From Ostreococcus mediterraneus (Eukaryota > Chlorophyta > Mamiellophyceae > Mamiellales > Bathycoccaceae), in the NCBI GenBank assembly GCA_012295225.1, contig WMKK01000008.1, positions 558,001-622,000 on the forward strand: 64,000 bases of DNA, read 5' to 3'. The notes under the pieces were generated by a model. The model was not told where the DNA came from, ran no database searches, and was given only the letters and a program-made list of their open reading frames with translations. Shown here one piece after another: positions 55,075 to 64,000 of this stretch. Position 1 is the stretch's first letter. Each line of letters starts with the position of its first letter. A program made the translations under genes and the position numbers.

Positions 55075-57162
55075 ATGGAGACGGATGACGCGTCGTTAGA
55101 AGCGCGCTCGGCGCGCGAGCGGGACGATCGAGTGTTCCACACGAGCACGTCGCACGACGCGCGCATGGCGCTGCTCGAGCGACGGTTACAGGGCGGTCCG
55201 ACGTCGGCGTCGAAGGATGCGATGCGCGGTGGCGTTGGTTCGGCGGGCGCGAGCGGTGGTGGCGGGCGCAAGACGACTGGGGGCTCGGGTGGGGCGTTTG
55301 AGCGGTGCGTCGACGCGAGCAGTAGCGACAGCGACGACGCCGACGGCGACGGATCGACGGACGAACGTTCTAGAGGTGGTGGTCGATATTCGGATTTTGG
55401 TGTCGTTGCGGTGGATACTACGGGAAGTGGCAAGCGTCGTCGACAAAGTTTTGCCGTGGATGGGGCGGAGAATGAAATGTCTTTGAGTCAACGAAGTCTC
55501 GGAGGGGCGGCGAGCGGGGGATTGGCGCGTTCGACGCGACATCCGGCCAAGAAGGCAGGAGTTAGTACTGCTGAACCGCACGTATCGTTATTGGAGCGAT
55601 TTGAGAACACTGGGTCAGGTTTTAAGACTGCTTCGCCGTTAATGGAAGCTACGCCGAGTCAAGGGTACGTTCGGCAGTTTGAAGAGGAGCGCGCGGAATT
55701 TGAAAAGAAAGTTGCAGATTTAGAAGAAAAGTTGCGCTCGACGCAGAGCGAACGCGATGAATACGAACGCGGCTGCGAAGCGTTGCGCCAAGAAAACAAC
55801 AATATCAAAGAAGCGCATGAAAAGATGAGTGCCGAGCGTAAGAGCGGCGTGCAAAAGCTCGCGGTGAACATGGCGATGTTGGAACGTAAACAAATGCGCA
55901 TGCAAATCGCGGAAGAAGGCTTGCGTTTGGGTACAATTGGGGTGCAGCGCATTGGATCCGCTCTTCAAGAAGTATGGGAAGATGGCCGCGCTTTTCATGA
56001 ACTCGATCAGCGTTTGGAAAATTTGGCCGAGTCTAAAAAGTTGGCGGATGAAAAGCGCAAGCAAGTAAAGAAAAACTTGCCGCCTCCAGGAAGCGTCGCT
56101 GCCGACACCGCGGCACACGCTGAGTACGTCTTGAGTGAAGAAGTTCACAAGGCTCGCATGGCTATCATTCGTAAAGAAGAAGAAACGATCAAGGCTGAGC
56201 GCGAGAGCTTAGAACGAGAAAAGGCGGCGCACATTCGCGCGTTGAAGCGTACGCGCGACGAAGATGGATCGAGATTTAACAAGCACCCAGTGTTAGGTGA
56301 TCGCTACGTGCTGATGAATCTTCTCGGACGAGGTGGGTTTAGTGAAGTGTACAAGGCGTGGGATAGCGTACAGATGCGTGAAGTGGCTTGCAAGTTGCAC
56401 CAACTCAATCCACAGTGGAGTGAAGAACGCAAACGCACATACGTGCGTCACGCCGCCCGTGAATGTTCGATTCATAAATCCCTCGACCATCCGCATGTGG
56501 TGCGTTTGATCGATGTGTTCGAAGTAGATTCAGATAGTTTCTGCACGGTTTTAGAACTGTGCACTGGCGATGATCTTGACGCACGATTGAAGTCTCAAGG
56601 ATCCATCAGTGAACGCGAAGCTCGTGCAATTTTAGCTCAAGTCTTCAGTGGCTTGGCGTACATGAGCTCTGGGCAGAAGCGAATCATTCACTACGACCTG
56701 AAGCCGGGGAACATTCTCTTTGACGAAGCAGGGCGAGTGAAAATCACGGACTTCGGATTGTCAAAAATCATGGAGGAGCGCGCAGGTGTGGGTACGGGCA
56801 TCGATAGTGGTATGGAGCTCACTTCTCAAGGCGCGGGGACGTATTGGTACTTGCCGCCCGAGTGTTTCGAAACCGGACCAGCGCCTCCCAAAATTTCTAG
56901 CAAAGTTGACACGTGGTCATGCGGTGTCATCTTATTCCAAATGATTTACGGCAAGCGTCCTTTTGGACACGACATGTCACAAGAACAAATCTTACAGAGC
57001 GGTACGATTCGCAAAGCGACCACAGTAGAGTTCCCGAGCAAGCCAACAATTTCTGCCGAAGGTAAAGCGTTCATCACGAAGTGCTTATCCTACAAGCAAA
57101 GTGAACGCCCGGATGTGCTCGAGGCGTCGCAAGATCCGTACATGACGTTTTTATCCAAGTAA
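55075..57162 (+). CDS. TLK: Tousled-like kinase
   Basis: A 695-residue nuclear kinase from the first ATG (55075); the frame above begins with GTG but its last residues look protein-like, so a short upstream exon is possible. The N-terminal half is disordered and then coiled coil (about 200-400: EERAEFEKKVADLEEKLRST; SGVQKLAVNMAMLERKQMRM), which mediates oligomerisation. The kinase domain follows: LGRGGFSEVYKAWD, CKLHQLN, HYDLKPGNILF, ITDFGLSK, GTYWYLPPECF and KVDTWSCGVILFQM. The TYWYLPPE activation segment and the FSEVYKA loop are specific for TLKs. TLK phosphorylates the histone chaperone Asf1 during replication. Confidence 0.96.
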   Translation: METDDASLEARSARERDDRVFHTSTSHDARMALLERRLQGGPTSASKDAMRGGVGSAGASGGGGRKTTGGSGGAFERCVDASSSDSDDADGDGSTDERSRGGGRYSDFGVVAVDTTGSGKRRRQSFAVDGAENEMSLSQRSLGGAASGGLARSTRHPAKKAGVSTAEPHVSLLERFENTGSGFKTASPLMEATPSQGYVRQFEEERAEFEKKVADLEEKLRSTQSERDEYERGCEALRQENNNIKEAHEKMSAERKSGVQKLAVNMAMLERKQMRMQIAEEGLRLGTIGVQRIGSALQEVWEDGRAFHELDQRLENLAESKKLADEKRKQVKKNLPPPGSVAADTAAHAEYVLSEEVHKARMAIIRKEEETIKAERESLEREKAAHIRALKRTRDEDGSRFNKHPVLGDRYVLMNLLGRGGFSEVYKAWDSVQMREVACKLHQLNPQWSEERKRTYVRHAARECSIHKSLDHPHVVRLIDVFEVDSDSFCTVLELCTGDDLDARLKSQGSISEREARAILAQVFSGLAYMSSGQKRIIHYDLKPGNILFDEAGRVKITDFGLSKIMEERAGVGTGIDSGMELTSQGAGTYWYLPPECFETGPAPPKISSKVDTWSCGVILFQMIYGKRPFGHDMSQEQILQSGTIRKATTVEFPSKPTISAEGKAFITKCLSYKQSERPDVLEASQDPYMTFLSK

Positions 57163-57215
57163 AACACAAGAATATTAGAAATTGATTTTTGTTAATTGCA
57201 CAAGGAAATCACAAA

Positions 57216-58076
57216 CTACATGATTACACACGCCTGTGAGTCCCGCTCGCGTTGCCTATCTCTGTCTACCCGCGACGGTGGCGGTCTTGAAGGACTATGC
57301 TCAAAATCAGCCGTGTCTAAACCATATTTTTCACGCATTCTTGTGCGCCACGCGCCATCTGAGCTAGTGTTGCCGACGAGCGGAGCGCGCTCACGATCCA
57401 ATCCATACTTGTCGACGTAATAATCATCATCCTCATCGTCACTATCGACGCCCGCACTCGCTAAGGCCGCGCGTCGCAGCGCTATAGCTAAAATTATACT
57501 TAGGATTTGCACAAAGAACAACACCAGCATCAACGCCGTTACGGCGTTTTGATGCTCCTTGATGAGTTCCCAGGCGTGCGCTTGCTCGCCAGTAATATCC
57601 CGCGGCACCGATCTAAACGCCTGTCCACTCGAACAGTACGCAACCAATGCCGCCTGCAATAGCACCATAAACCCAACTTGATACGCATACACACCTAAAC
57701 AACACGCGTTTGCATTTTCCGCGCCCGCCAAGCCCAACCACGCCGTCAGCGCCGCGTATCCCCCGCTCCCGCCGATAAAATACAAAAACCAAGGCTCTGT
57801 CTCAAAAAATGTATGCACGCGCGCTTTGACCACGTCAACATTCGATGCATTCTCCTCCATTGGCGGTGGCGGCGATGGCGGCGGCGACTTTGCGCCCCAC
57901 GCGTCGTCGTCGACGTCCCAACCCGCGCGTCGCTTGTTGAATCCCAACCACAAATGAAACGCAAACAGCGCCGTCGCCAACCCTCCAACGAGCAACACCG
58001 CGTTAGTTAACCTCAACAGCGCGCGTAAGAACGACTTGAGACCCGGCGAACGCGCGCGACGCGCCATAGACACCAT
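57216..58076 (-). CDS. Tetraspanin-like four-helix membrane protein (TOM2A type)
   Basis: A 286-residue protein with four hydrophobic segments: about 22-46 (NAVLLVGGLATALFAFHLWL), 96-116 (WFLYFIGGSGGYAALTAWLG), 125-148 (CLGVYAYQVGFMVLLQAALV) and 177-200 (LMLVLFFVQILSIILAIAL). A short loop precedes helix 2, and the large loop lies between 3 and 4. It ends in a hydrophilic tail with two YGLD motifs. Topology and tail resemble plant TOM2A-like tetraspanins. The large loop lacks a CCG motif, so true tetraspanin membership is uncertain. Confidence 0.7.
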   Translation of the reverse strand: MVSMARRARSPGLKSFLRALLRLTNAVLLVGGLATALFAFHLWLGFNKRRAGWDVDDDAWGAKSPPPSPPPPMEENASNVDVVKARVHTFFETEPWFLYFIGGSGGYAALTAWLGLAGAENANACCLGVYAYQVGFMVLLQAALVAYCSSGQAFRSVPRDITGEQAHAWELIKEHQNAVTALMLVLFFVQILSIILAIALRRAALASAGVDSDDEDDDYYVDKYGLDRERAPLVGNTSSDGAWRTRMREKYGLDTADFEHSPSRPPPSRVDRDRQRERDSQACVIM

Positions 58077-58354
58077 TTCTAAGACGTAACACTAATCGTA
58101 GCGCCACGTCAACGACCAAGCGTGCGTCGGTGCGCTCGCGTCCGCGCGCGTCGATGCCCCCGCGTCCGCGCGCGTCGATGCGGCCGATTACTCTCACTCG
58201 TCCGCGCGCGTTCGACGTCTGCGTGTCGTGATCTTGCGTCGGCGTATCGTGAGCGTGCGTGCGCGTGAGTGACGAGACGGAACTCCGCGGCGCGCGTCTT
58301 GCACGTCGCGCTCTTCAGCGTCGTCGTCGACACCGACGACGAGCGCACGGCCAG

Positions 58355-59786
58355 ATGCCACGGAGTGTTGACATGTTCACGTTTGACAATCACTCAAGCC
58401 TCGCACACCGCGTGCGTCGCGCGCGTGAAGAAGATGATGATTCGATTGAGAACTTGGCCAAGTACATCGAACCGCCAGAGATGTTGACGACGACGTGGCA
58501 CAAGGCGGCAGGTACGTACTCTTTTGACCCTCGGATCTCGTGAATGTGCGCGCGATGCATGGACTGACGAGGCGATCGACTCGTTTCTTATCGCGCGCGC
58601 AACAGCGTTGACGTTTTGGGCCGTGAACTTTTATCTGTGGTTCGCGGTCATCGGCAAGGCGTTCGTCCCACTCGGGCTATACTTCACCGCGTTGGTGAAG
58701 AGTGTGTTCATAACAAATCTTTCGGATGAATACGGGCCTCATGCGGAGCAGGCGGGCATCGTCGTCATGATATATGCGTGGTTGCTGAGTGCAATCTTCA
58801 TTTATCCAACGTACTGCGTTTTTGGACCGAGCGTGTGGCTGAGGTATGCGTTTTTAGTGTACATTGGGTGGTATTTGATTCTCGATCGGCGCGCGCCGGC
58901 ATCTGGTAAACGGTTTATTCCACTTTTCCGTCGTCTACCATTTTGGCGCGTATTAAGCGAGTACTTCCCCGTTCGGCTGCATGTCATGTCAAGAAAGCTT
59001 GATCCGGCGGGAAATTATCTGTTCGGTTATCATCCNCACGGAATCATCGGTGTCGGCGCATTGTTGACGTTTGCCACCGAAGCCACGGGATTTTCCTGCG
59101 CTTTTCCCGGGCTGGATTTACGTTTGCTCACGCTTTCATTAAACTTTAAGTTTCCATTCACGCGAGAGGTGCTCTTGGCGCTTGGGATTAACGCTGTCTC
59201 AAAAGAAAGCGTCATCACGAATTTGACGAGACAACCAGGCGCTAGCTGCGCTATTGTCATAGGAGGTGCCGCAGAGGCTTTGGATGCCAAGGCTGGTAGC
59301 GCAACTTTAACCTTAGCTCGTAGAAAAGGATTTGTTAAGATGGCGCTCCAAACAGGAGCGTCATTGGTGCCTGTTTTTGCGTACGGCGAAAATGCAATTT
59401 TTGATCAAACAATTTATCCCGAGGACTCAAGGCGCCGAAGATTTCAATTGTACTGTAAGCAGCTCATCGGCGTCACGCCACCTGCCTTTTACGGTCGATC
59501 TCTGAGCAAAGGATTGTGGCGACGATTATTTGGCGAAGTTGGCGTGCTCCCGAAACGCGAACCGATCGAGGTCGTCGTCGGACAACCCATCGCAGTGCCT
59601 AGAATCAGCTCTCCGTCGACGGAAATCATCGACGAGTATCACAAAAAGTACTGCGACGCTTTGAAAGATCTCTACGAGACCCACAGGCGCGCGTTTCACA
59701 AGCTCAATCGCGGTCACTCGAGCGATGATTTGTTGTCTGACGTGCTTAGTAGACGAGATAGACTGCGGGCGATGCAATTTCGATAG
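58355..59786 (+). CDS. DGAT2: Diacylglycerol acyltransferase type 2 (DGAT2), two exons
   Basis: Exons 58355-58511 and 58606-59786, intron 58512-58605 (94 nt, GTACGT...ACAG). This is the only donor/acceptor pair I found that keeps frame between the ATG-containing upstream block and the long frame; the product has 445 residues. Exon 2 encodes a hydrophobic hairpin (FWAVNFYLWFAVIGKAFVPL onward) and the active-site motif YHPHGIIG. The N at 59036 is the third base of CCN and so always Pro. Further conserved parts are the GG(A/V)AEAL region (VIGGAAEALDAK), RKGFVKMAL and PVFAYGENAIFDQ. DGAT2 makes triacylglycerol at the ER. Confidence 0.9.
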
Positions 59787-59895
59787 CTTCGCGGATCGCT
59801 ACGCGGTATCATAGGCGGCACGCATTCCTCTTGTAACACCAGTACGAATACGAATATTGAAATAATCTTGCATGTATTACAAATCAGCGCGTTGT

Positions 59896-61143
59896 TTAGT
59901 TCTTGCTGCCAGTGTAGCGAAGGAGAACGCCGTCGTTACCTAAGATGAAACCTTGGTTTTCGCCTTGGAACTTCACCGTGTAAAGGTTGGCAGCGACATC
60001 ATCGGTACCACGATCACGCTTCCACGTTCGGCCTTGATCGTTGGAATAGAACACGCTACCGGAGCCACCGACGGTCCAGAACGTCTTGCCGCTCGGGGAG
60101 TACCCCAAATCGAGCAAACCGAAGCCTCTTGAACCAATCTTACCTTCGACGAACTCAGAATCTTCCTCTGGCATACCCGTTTGCTCGGAGAAGAAGATGC
60201 CACCACCGCGAGTGAGTTCCCAAATACCACCATCCGGACGCCATCCCATGCTTTGAACGCGGCGAGCGGAAGTTCTGTTGTGCGGTTGCCAGTACGCTTG
60301 GCCCGGAGCCCAAGACATGTAAAAGTTGCCGCGGGAGCTCAAACCCAAATACTCACCTTTGTCGTTGCGCGCAATGTTAGAGAACGTACCGGTGTAATAC
60401 GACGCACCGGTAATACCCGAAGAGACCGTACGGTTCAACGTGGCGCTGACGGTTTCTTCGACCGCAGCCTTCCAGTTGCGCGCCGCGTCGCTGGTGAAAT
60501 AAATGGCGCCCTCATCCGTAACCATTTCTGCGGTACCGTTATCCTTAACCGCGGTGATCAACACTGGCGCACCGGGCAAACGCGGAGACAAACCAACACG
60601 TTCCCAGTTCACACCACCATCAGTCGTGTGCAACAACACCGCGGGTTTACCGATAATCCAACCCTCGTTCCCGGTGAAGGACACGCTGTTGAATCGATAG
60701 TTCACGTCGTCATCCAACAACAAGCTTAAATCTCTCGCATCCCACGTCTTACCGCCATCCTTTGTCTCCAACACGGTCTGTCTCGTCCCGAGCAAGAAAC
60801 CATGGTTCGGATCGCTCGTCGTGAACGCGATATCCAAAAGAATCACCCCCGGTTCCAGCGGGAGCTCCACTTGTTCCCAAAACGAAGAGTCGATCGACGA
60901 CCCACCGAGTTCAAGCGCGCGCGCACGGCGATCCGCCGGCATCGCCGCCAACGCAGCCGCGAGCGTCACCGTCTTCGTCGCCAACGCGCGGCGCGAGACG
61001 CGCATCGCCGGCGCGTCCGTGTCCACGGAGGCGTCCGCGTTCGGCTTCATCGCCATGGTCGTCGCGCGGCGTGCGGCGTGCGGACGCGCGCGCGGCGCGA
61101 GCGCGGCGGACGCGGTGAACGTCACGGCGGAAGGTGCGATCAT
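59896..61143 (-). CDS. HCF136: Photosystem II assembly factor HCF136/Ycf48
   Basis: A 415-residue lumenal protein. I use the ATG at 61143; one at 61260 adds 39 residues without clear merit. The N-terminus has a transit peptide followed by a twin-arginine signal (RVSRRALATKTVTLAAALAA) for thylakoid lumen import. The body is a seven-bladed propeller with repeated GG-x-x-W turns (ETKDGGKTWDARD, HTTDGGVNWERVG, SNDQGRTWKRD) and an arginine-rich region around NRTVSSG. Ycf48/HCF136 stabilises newly made D1 and its precursor complex. Divergent from the coiled-coil gene. Confidence 0.95.
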   Translation of the reverse strand: MIAPSAVTFTASAALAPRARPHAARRATTMAMKPNADASVDTDAPAMRVSRRALATKTVTLAAALAAMPADRRARALELGGSSIDSSFWEQVELPLEPGVILLDIAFTTSDPNHGFLLGTRQTVLETKDGGKTWDARDLSLLLDDDVNYRFNSVSFTGNEGWIIGKPAVLLHTTDGGVNWERVGLSPRLPGAPVLITAVKDNGTAEMVTDEGAIYFTSDAARNWKAAVEETVSATLNRTVSSGITGASYYTGTFSNIARNDKGEYLGLSSRGNFYMSWAPGQAYWQPHNRTSARRVQSMGWRPDGGIWELTRGGGIFFSEQTGMPEEDSEFVEGKIGSRGFGLLDLGYSPSGKTFWTVGGSGSVFYSNDQGRTWKRDRGTDDVAANLYTVKFQGENQGFILGNDGVLLRYTGSKN

Positions 61144-61401
61144 GGACGCAGTCGTGTGTGCGTGCGGGCGTGCGACGGAGGTCTCCTTGGGCGCGCGCGC
61201 GAGTGAGTGGAGACGCGGCGCGCGATCGAATAAAGGGTATCGGGCGCGTGATGACGTCATCCATGGACATGGGGTGGAACTTCTCGCGTGCCATGTTATT
61301 ATACGGACCGAGTGTCCGAGTATAATTTATATTGCGGTACTTGACAAGGTATACAACACGGAACGAAATGAATCAGTGTACGTGTCATATGTCCGAATAA
61401 T

Positions 61402-63426
61402 ATGCGAAAAGCACTTATGCGAACGCGCGCGCGCATCGCGCCGACACTGCGCGACGCCGCGATGTCCTGGGCGCACGCGGCGAAGGATGCCGCGCCATTC
61501 GTCTTTACTGCGCGTGTGAAGCCTTCAGTGACGGACGGCGAGACGTCAGCGCGCGCGCAGGGTGATGCAAACGCGCCCGCGGGTGACTGTGATTTAAAAC
61601 GTGAGTCGCCTGAACGCTCGAACGTGGATGATGTTGACGCCGTCAACGAGCGGGCGAGTGCCACGGAGGGCGAGATCAGTGGTGGCCACGCGTCTGTATC
61701 GGTGGGTCAAGAGTCGGAGGCGGTGGAAACGGCGAACGACGATGTTATTGATGAGTTGCGAGAAGCCGTCGCGCGCAAGACTTTGGAAGTAGACGCGCTT
61801 AAGGCGCAATGCGAGCGCCTCAAGGCTGCCGCGGCGCAAAGTGGACGGTTACAAGCGGCGTATGCAAACGTGGATGAGACCGAGAAGCGGCTGACGAAGG
61901 AGCTCGAGGAGAAGAATGTTGAACTGTTGGACGCAAAGCGCGAGGCGGAGACAGCGCAAGCAGAACGCGTAAAAGCGGAAGAAGAGTGTGCAAAGTGCGA
62001 CGAAGGGCTAAAAAAGATGAAAAGTGAGTTGCATGCGGCACTAAAGAAAGCACTTAGCGCGAGTGAAGAACTTCGCACGCTAAAAATGTCCGCCAATAGC
62101 GTTAAAGACGAACTTGAGGCTGAGCGCGACAGCTTGAGTGAAGCGCTGGCGGCAAAGACGAGCGAATGTGAACGAGTCAAGGACGAACTCGAAGCACGAA
62201 TCGATGCTGCTAACACGCGAGTGATAGATCTTGAAGCACAAGTCACGATGGTGCAGAAACAATTGGACGACGTGAGTCTAGCTCGTGATGAATACGCAAA
62301 AGACGCAAGCGCGCTTGAGAGCGACGTTGCGCGCTTGAGAGAGGAACTCAATGACTTGAGCAACGTTTCTTCAGAGGTTTCGTCGCCAGACGCGCCCAAA
62401 AGCGCAGATTTCAACGCCGAGTGCGAGTCGTTGGAACGTATATTCAAGGCTGAAGAGGCTGAACTAAGCGAATTGCGCGCGGCGCTCGATGCTCGCTCAG
62501 AGGAATTGCGCGTTTCTCGAGAAAAAGAACAGGCCCTTGGTGTCGCATTGAACGATGCCGAGGCTCAAATCGTCGAGTCTAGAATGAACGTTGATCTCAT
62601 TGTTGCCCGTGCCGAAAAAGCCAGTCAGTTATTCACTGAAAATGCCTCAGCGTTACGAATGGCTAACGCAAAGGCGGCTACGGCGCAAGTTGAAATCACC
62701 GTTGCAGAGCTCAAGGCTAAAGAGTTACAGGATGAATTAGACGCAACTTCAGCGGCGTATGAAGAGCTCAAGACCATGTATGATGATGCTATCGAAAAAC
62801 TCGACAAAGCGGAGAATGATACGAACAAGACGTCAACCAATGAACATCATTTAGCAATGGAGTCTCTAGAGCGCGCTCTCGAAGACGTGTCGCGCGAGCG
62901 CGACACTTTGAAGAGCGAACTCGGCACGGCAACGCTCGAATGCACGAATATCCGCGCCGAACTCGATGGCTTGAAGATTGATCTCGCCGAAGCTCGCACG
63001 CGTTCGTCGCCCGTCAAGGCTGGGGCTTCAACAGATGTCATCGAAGCGCTCGAATCTGAGCGTCGAGCCCGAGCATTGTACCAAACGGATGCGCGCTACT
63101 GGCGCGAACGCTACGAGGCTCTCGTCGAGTCCTCTCAAGCACCCGTGTCGTCCACATCAACGCCATCGCGTTCAAAGACCACACCAATCCGTTATGGGTT
63201 CACACCAGGCAAGGCGTTGGCTATCGCCGCCGGCATTACACCCGCCCCGGAACCCGTAGACGCCGAAGTCAAAGTCGAAGCCGAAGTCGAAGATGCCGCG
63301 TCTGATTCCCCCGGCTCTCCATCCACCGTGACGTTCCCCCCCGCCCCAGCGCGCATCGAACACACGCGTATACCAGTGCGTCTTAAACCAATCACTCCGA
63401 GTTCAAAGCTCAGGACATACTTTTAA
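61402..63426 (+). CDS. Long coiled-coil protein
   Basis: A 674-residue protein. After a short basic N-terminus and an acidic disordered stretch, residues about 110-560 are almost continuous coiled coil rich in Glu, Ala, Leu and Lys (for example ELREAVARKTLEVDALKAQC; RLTKELEEKNVELLDAKREA). The C-terminal 110 residues are Pro/Ser/Thr-rich and end in PSSKLRTYF. A GFTPGKALAIAAGITPAPEP segment is a possible short linear motif region. It could be a cytoskeletal, centrosomal-like or vesicle-tether protein, but composition alone cannot tell. No enzymatic domain seen. Confidence 0.8.
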   Translation: MRKALMRTRARIAPTLRDAAMSWAHAAKDAAPFVFTARVKPSVTDGETSARAQGDANAPAGDCDLKRESPERSNVDDVDAVNERASATEGEISGGHASVSVGQESEAVETANDDVIDELREAVARKTLEVDALKAQCERLKAAAAQSGRLQAAYANVDETEKRLTKELEEKNVELLDAKREAETAQAERVKAEEECAKCDEGLKKMKSELHAALKKALSASEELRTLKMSANSVKDELEAERDSLSEALAAKTSECERVKDELEARIDAANTRVIDLEAQVTMVQKQLDDVSLARDEYAKDASALESDVARLREELNDLSNVSSEVSSPDAPKSADFNAECESLERIFKAEEAELSELRAALDARSEELRVSREKEQALGVALNDAEAQIVESRMNVDLIVARAEKASQLFTENASALRMANAKAATAQVEITVAELKAKELQDELDATSAAYEELKTMYDDAIEKLDKAENDTNKTSTNEHHLAMESLERALEDVSRERDTLKSELGTATLECTNIRAELDGLKIDLAEARTRSSPVKAGASTDVIEALESERRARALYQTDARYWRERYEALVESSQAPVSSTSTPSRSKTTPIRYGFTPGKALAIAAGITPAPEPVDAEVKVEAEVEDAASDSPGSPSTVTFPPAPARIEHTRIPVRLKPITPSSKLRTYF

Positions 63427-63601
63427 TGTTCATATTACTGTATGTGTGCCAGAGTCAGCGCGCCGCGTCCTCATCTTGATCATCTTTATCCACCCAATGC
63501 GCGTCATACACGCGCGCACACGTCGCGTGCGCGCACGCCCACGCACGCGTGCGCCGCCTTGGAACACGCGCACGCGCATACACGACTTTTCCGCGGTCGC
63601 C

Positions 63602-64000
63602 ATGTGCATCGATACCGAGCAAACGACGACGATTTCCGAAGTGACCGTCACCACCGCCAGCGCCGGCGCTGGGACACAGTCTCAAAAGTACTCCGCCGCG
63701 CTCGAACCGAGCGCGATCGCGAAGACCTTTGCGCGTCAATACGTGGTGATTGATAATGTCGAGTACGACGTCACGGATTTCAAGCACCCGGGAGGGAGCG
63801 TGATGTATTACATGTTGTCCAACACGGGAGCGGATGCGAGCGAGGCGTTTAAAGAGTTTCACGCTCGGTCTAAAAAAGCACGCAAGGCGTTGAATGCGTT
63901 ACCGCATCGCAAGTTGGGAGATGGCGAAGGACCGACTATGGATGCGGAGGAGAGCGCGATGTTGAAAGATTTCGCGAGATGGCGTAAGGAGCTGGAACGA
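63602..64000 (+). CDS. Cytochrome b5-fused front-end (delta-6 type) acyl desaturase, N-terminal part
   Basis: 133 residues from the ATG at 63602 to the window edge. A variable Thr-rich N-terminus is followed by a cytochrome b5 domain: AKTFARQYVVIDNVEYDVTD, then FKHPGGSVMYYML with the heme-ligand HPGG, and GADASEAFKEFHARS with the second His. It continues KKARKALNALPHRK and MLKDFARWRKELER. This matches the start of the Ostreococcus acyl-CoA delta-6 desaturases, which make gamma-linolenic and stearidonic acids. The membrane desaturase domain with its His boxes lies beyond the window, so regiospecificity is inferred from similarity only. Confidence 0.9.
   Translation, partial: MCIDTEQTTTISEVTVTTASAGAGTQSQKYSAALEPSAIAKTFARQYVVIDNVEYDVTDFKHPGGSVMYYMLSNTGADASEAFKEFHARSKKARKALNALPHRKLGDGEGPTMDAEESAMLKDFARWRKELER

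Noticed and set aside
59036-59036. Undefined residue in the DGAT2 active-site motif
   Set aside because: The codon is CCN, which is Pro whatever the base, so the YHPHG motif is intact.

Overview
The window looks like nuclear DNA of a picoplanktonic green alga of the class Mamiellophyceae, most likely the genus Ostreococcus. The evidence is very dense coding (about 38 protein genes in 64 kb, spacers usually 50-300 bp), GC-rich and CpG-rich sequence, few introns, plastid proteins of green lineage type (HCF136, a Ycf37/PYG7-like TPR protein), starch synthases SSIII and SSI, a WOX homeobox gene, and at the right edge the start of a cytochrome b5-fused front-end desaturase very like the Ostreococcus acyl-CoA delta-6 desaturases. 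Its N-terminus does not match my memory of the O. tauri or O. lucimarinus proteins exactly, so I name the genus and not the species. The sequence has one 663-base N gap (23933-24595) and two isolated N bases (43665, 59036).

Layout. 1-8 kb: end of a mitochondrial ferredoxin-NADP reductase, a plastid-type membrane/coiled-coil protein, a class 3 lipase and an ABC1/ADCK1 kinase sharing a 54-bp promoter, and a large proline-rich membrane glycoprotein candidate. 8-18 kb: a membrane ankyrin acyl-CoA-binding protein, then a giant secreted/surface protein of at least 2,753 residues. That protein carries PAN/apple-like modules, an Ig-like DUF5011-type domain, proline-rich linkers and six tandem eight-cysteine modules with the spacing pattern of plant lipid-transfer proteins. 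18-30 kb: OTU protease, plastid proteins, WOX, RING-CH ligase, DUF789, bZIP, an unrecognised zinc-ribbon protein, a circularly permuted tRNA-Ser(UGA) gene, prefoldin 4 and a peptidoglycan-binding-like protein. 30-35 kb: two ribosome-biogenesis genes (DDX24/Mak5 and IPI3/WDR18) and a DUF1997 protein. 35-42 kb: starch synthases III and I flanking a Nudix hydrolase. 42-51 kb: Ran, an EF-hand/SAM/FN3/FYVE-like membrane protein, a MAP3K, RPA2 and a cyclic-nucleotide-dependent kinase. 51-57 kb: NAP1, a nucleoplasmin-like FKBP and Tousled-like kinase, all chromatin assembly factors. 57-64 kb: a tetraspanin-like protein, DGAT2, HCF136, a long coiled-coil protein and the desaturase start.

Most genes lie in divergent pairs with 12-200 bp between start codons, implying shared promoters. 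Introns can be placed from the sequence in Ran (two), RPA2 (one, hiding the true first exon), DGAT2 (one), the peptidoglycan-binding-like gene (one, 57 nt and frame-neutral), and at the 5' end of the giant surface-protein gene (at least one).

The two most notable items are the permuted tRNA-Ser(UGA) gene at 28647-28742 and the giant protein with six lipid-transfer-like eight-cysteine modules at 12121-14973. No CRISPR, rRNA, transposon or virus-like element was seen.
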